Positions 4,815 to 5,479 of a stretch of DNA of 5,479 bases are shown here, in pieces. A program made the position numbers and the translations under genes. The notes below the pieces were generated by a model. It did not search any database and was not told where the DNA came from. It was given only the letters and a program-made list of their open reading frames with translations. Where the stretch lies: the NCBI GenBank assembly GCA_027294925.1, contig JAPULM010000415.1, positions 1 to 5,479 on the forward strand. The letters run 5' to 3'. Position 1 is the stretch's first letter. Every line of letters begins with the position of its first letter. The DNA comes from a bacterium (lineage in GTDB: Bacteria; Tectomicrobia; Entotheonellia; Entotheonellales; Entotheonellaceae).

Positions 4815-5479
4815 ATGAACGACGATACCTTGATGGTGCACCATGCAAGAGACCCTGAACGACATGGCGGTGTGGTGAATCTGCCGGTCTATCGCGCCTC
4901 CACCATCCTCTATCCAAGCCTGGACGCCTTCAAGCGGCGCTCAGAAGGCAACGCAAAGTACAACAATGTGCGCTACGGCGCTTCCGGCACCCCGACCACT
5001 CATGCTCTGGCCAATGCCGTGGCAGCCCTGGAAGGTGGTAGCGGCGCGGTGGTGACAGCGACCGGCTTGTCGGCGGTTACCCTAGCTCTCACCGCCTTTG
5101 TCGGGCAAGGCGACCATATCTTAGTAGCCGATTCGGTCTATGGCCCAACCCGCGCCTATTGCAATACGATGCTCAAACGGTTCGGGGTCGACACCACTTA
5201 TTACGATCCACTCATCGGCGGCGAGATTGCCAACCTATTTCAACCCAACACACGGTTGGTGTTTACCGAGTCACCCGGCTCTTTGACCTTTGAAGTACAG
5301 GATATCCCGGCCATCGCCGAAGCCGCCCACCAACACGACCTGGTCGTCTTAATGGACAATACGTGGGGAACGCCGTTGTTCTTCAAACCATTCACGCATG
5401 GCGTTGACATCTCGATCCAGGCTGGCACCAAATATATTGCCGGGCACTCCGACCTGGTAATCGGCATCATCACGGCGTG
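4815..5479 (+). CDS. metC: Cystathionine beta-lyase MetC (partial, runs off right edge)
   Basis: This PLP-dependent cytosolic enzyme cleaves L-cystathionine to homocysteine, pyruvate and ammonia, the penultimate step of methionine synthesis by transsulfuration. The frame starts at ATG 4815, with GAGGAG at 4804-4809 five bases upstream, and stays open for 221 codons to the edge. The family length is near 395, so roughly the C-terminal 45% is missing. Cys/Met-metabolism PLP signatures appear in order: VRYGASGTPTTHAL (52-65, with the Tyr and surroundings that reach the neighbouring subunit), ATGLSA (82-87, phosphate contact), VYGP (108-111, ring-stacking Tyr109), DPLIGG (131-136), ESPGS (152-156), DNTWGTP (181-187, with Asp181 contacting the PLP nitrogen) and AGTKYIAGHSD (203-213, with Lys206 as the PLP Schiff-base lysine). 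DPLIG, QPNT, ESPGS and SIQA.TKY.GHSD favour MetC over MetB or MetZ. Other cystathionine-family activities cannot be fully excluded without the C-terminus. Confidence 0.93.
   Translation, partial: MNDDTLMVHHARDPERHGGVVNLPVYRASTILYPSLDAFKRRSEGNAKYNNVRYGASGTPTTHALANAVAALEGGSGAVVTATGLSAVTLALTAFVGQGDHILVADSVYGPTRAYCNTMLKRFGVDTTYYDPLIGGEIANLFQPNTRLVFTESPGSLTFEVQDIPAIAEAAHQHDLVVLMDNTWGTPLFFKPFTHGVDISIQAGTKYIAGHSDLVIGIITA

Overview
This window looks like a piece of a Pseudomonadota genome. Both well-recognised genes are closest to proteobacterial types: a MetC with the DPLIGG...ESPGS...DNTWGTP...GTKY signature series, and a RAYT-type IS200-like transposase with a C-terminal helix-turn-helix. Base composition is moderately GC-rich in the two metabolic genes and visibly lower, by eye, in the reverse-strand gene and the gaps. 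I cannot place the organism more finely.

Layout: bases 1-112 carry no gene I can support. Bases 113-1051 form a compact mobile-element-like unit. It is a REP-associated tyrosine transposase (RAYT) gene with imperfect inverted repeats at both ends (core TGGGGTCACNTCTTGAAT). The family's usual N-terminus is legible upstream of the first usable start, but its fourth codon is TAA, so the gene looks damaged or must reinitiate at GTG 210. After a gap of about 195 bases comes 1247-3526, a full-length xanthine-dehydrogenase-family molybdopterin-binding subunit with a strong ribosome binding site. No FAD or iron-sulfur partner subunit lies beside it in the window. Bases 3527-3778 hold several inverted repeats and no gene. 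On the reverse strand, 3779-4636 is an unrecognised 285-residue protein. Bases 4637-4814 are a divergent promoter region, with promoter-like hexamers facing both ways and a 14-bp hairpin just before the last gene. That gene, from 4815 to beyond the window end, is the first 221 codons of metC (cystathionine beta-lyase).

The genes do not form an obvious pathway. The molybdoenzyme subunit needs electron-transfer partners that must lie elsewhere, or that were separated from it by the RAYT unit. metC belongs to methionine/homocysteine metabolism. I found no CRISPR array, tRNA, rRNA or known defence system. The items most worth a second look are the RAYT unit with its long terminal inverted repeats and stop codon, the hairpin in front of metC, the partnerless molybdoenzyme subunit and the unrecognised reverse-strand gene.
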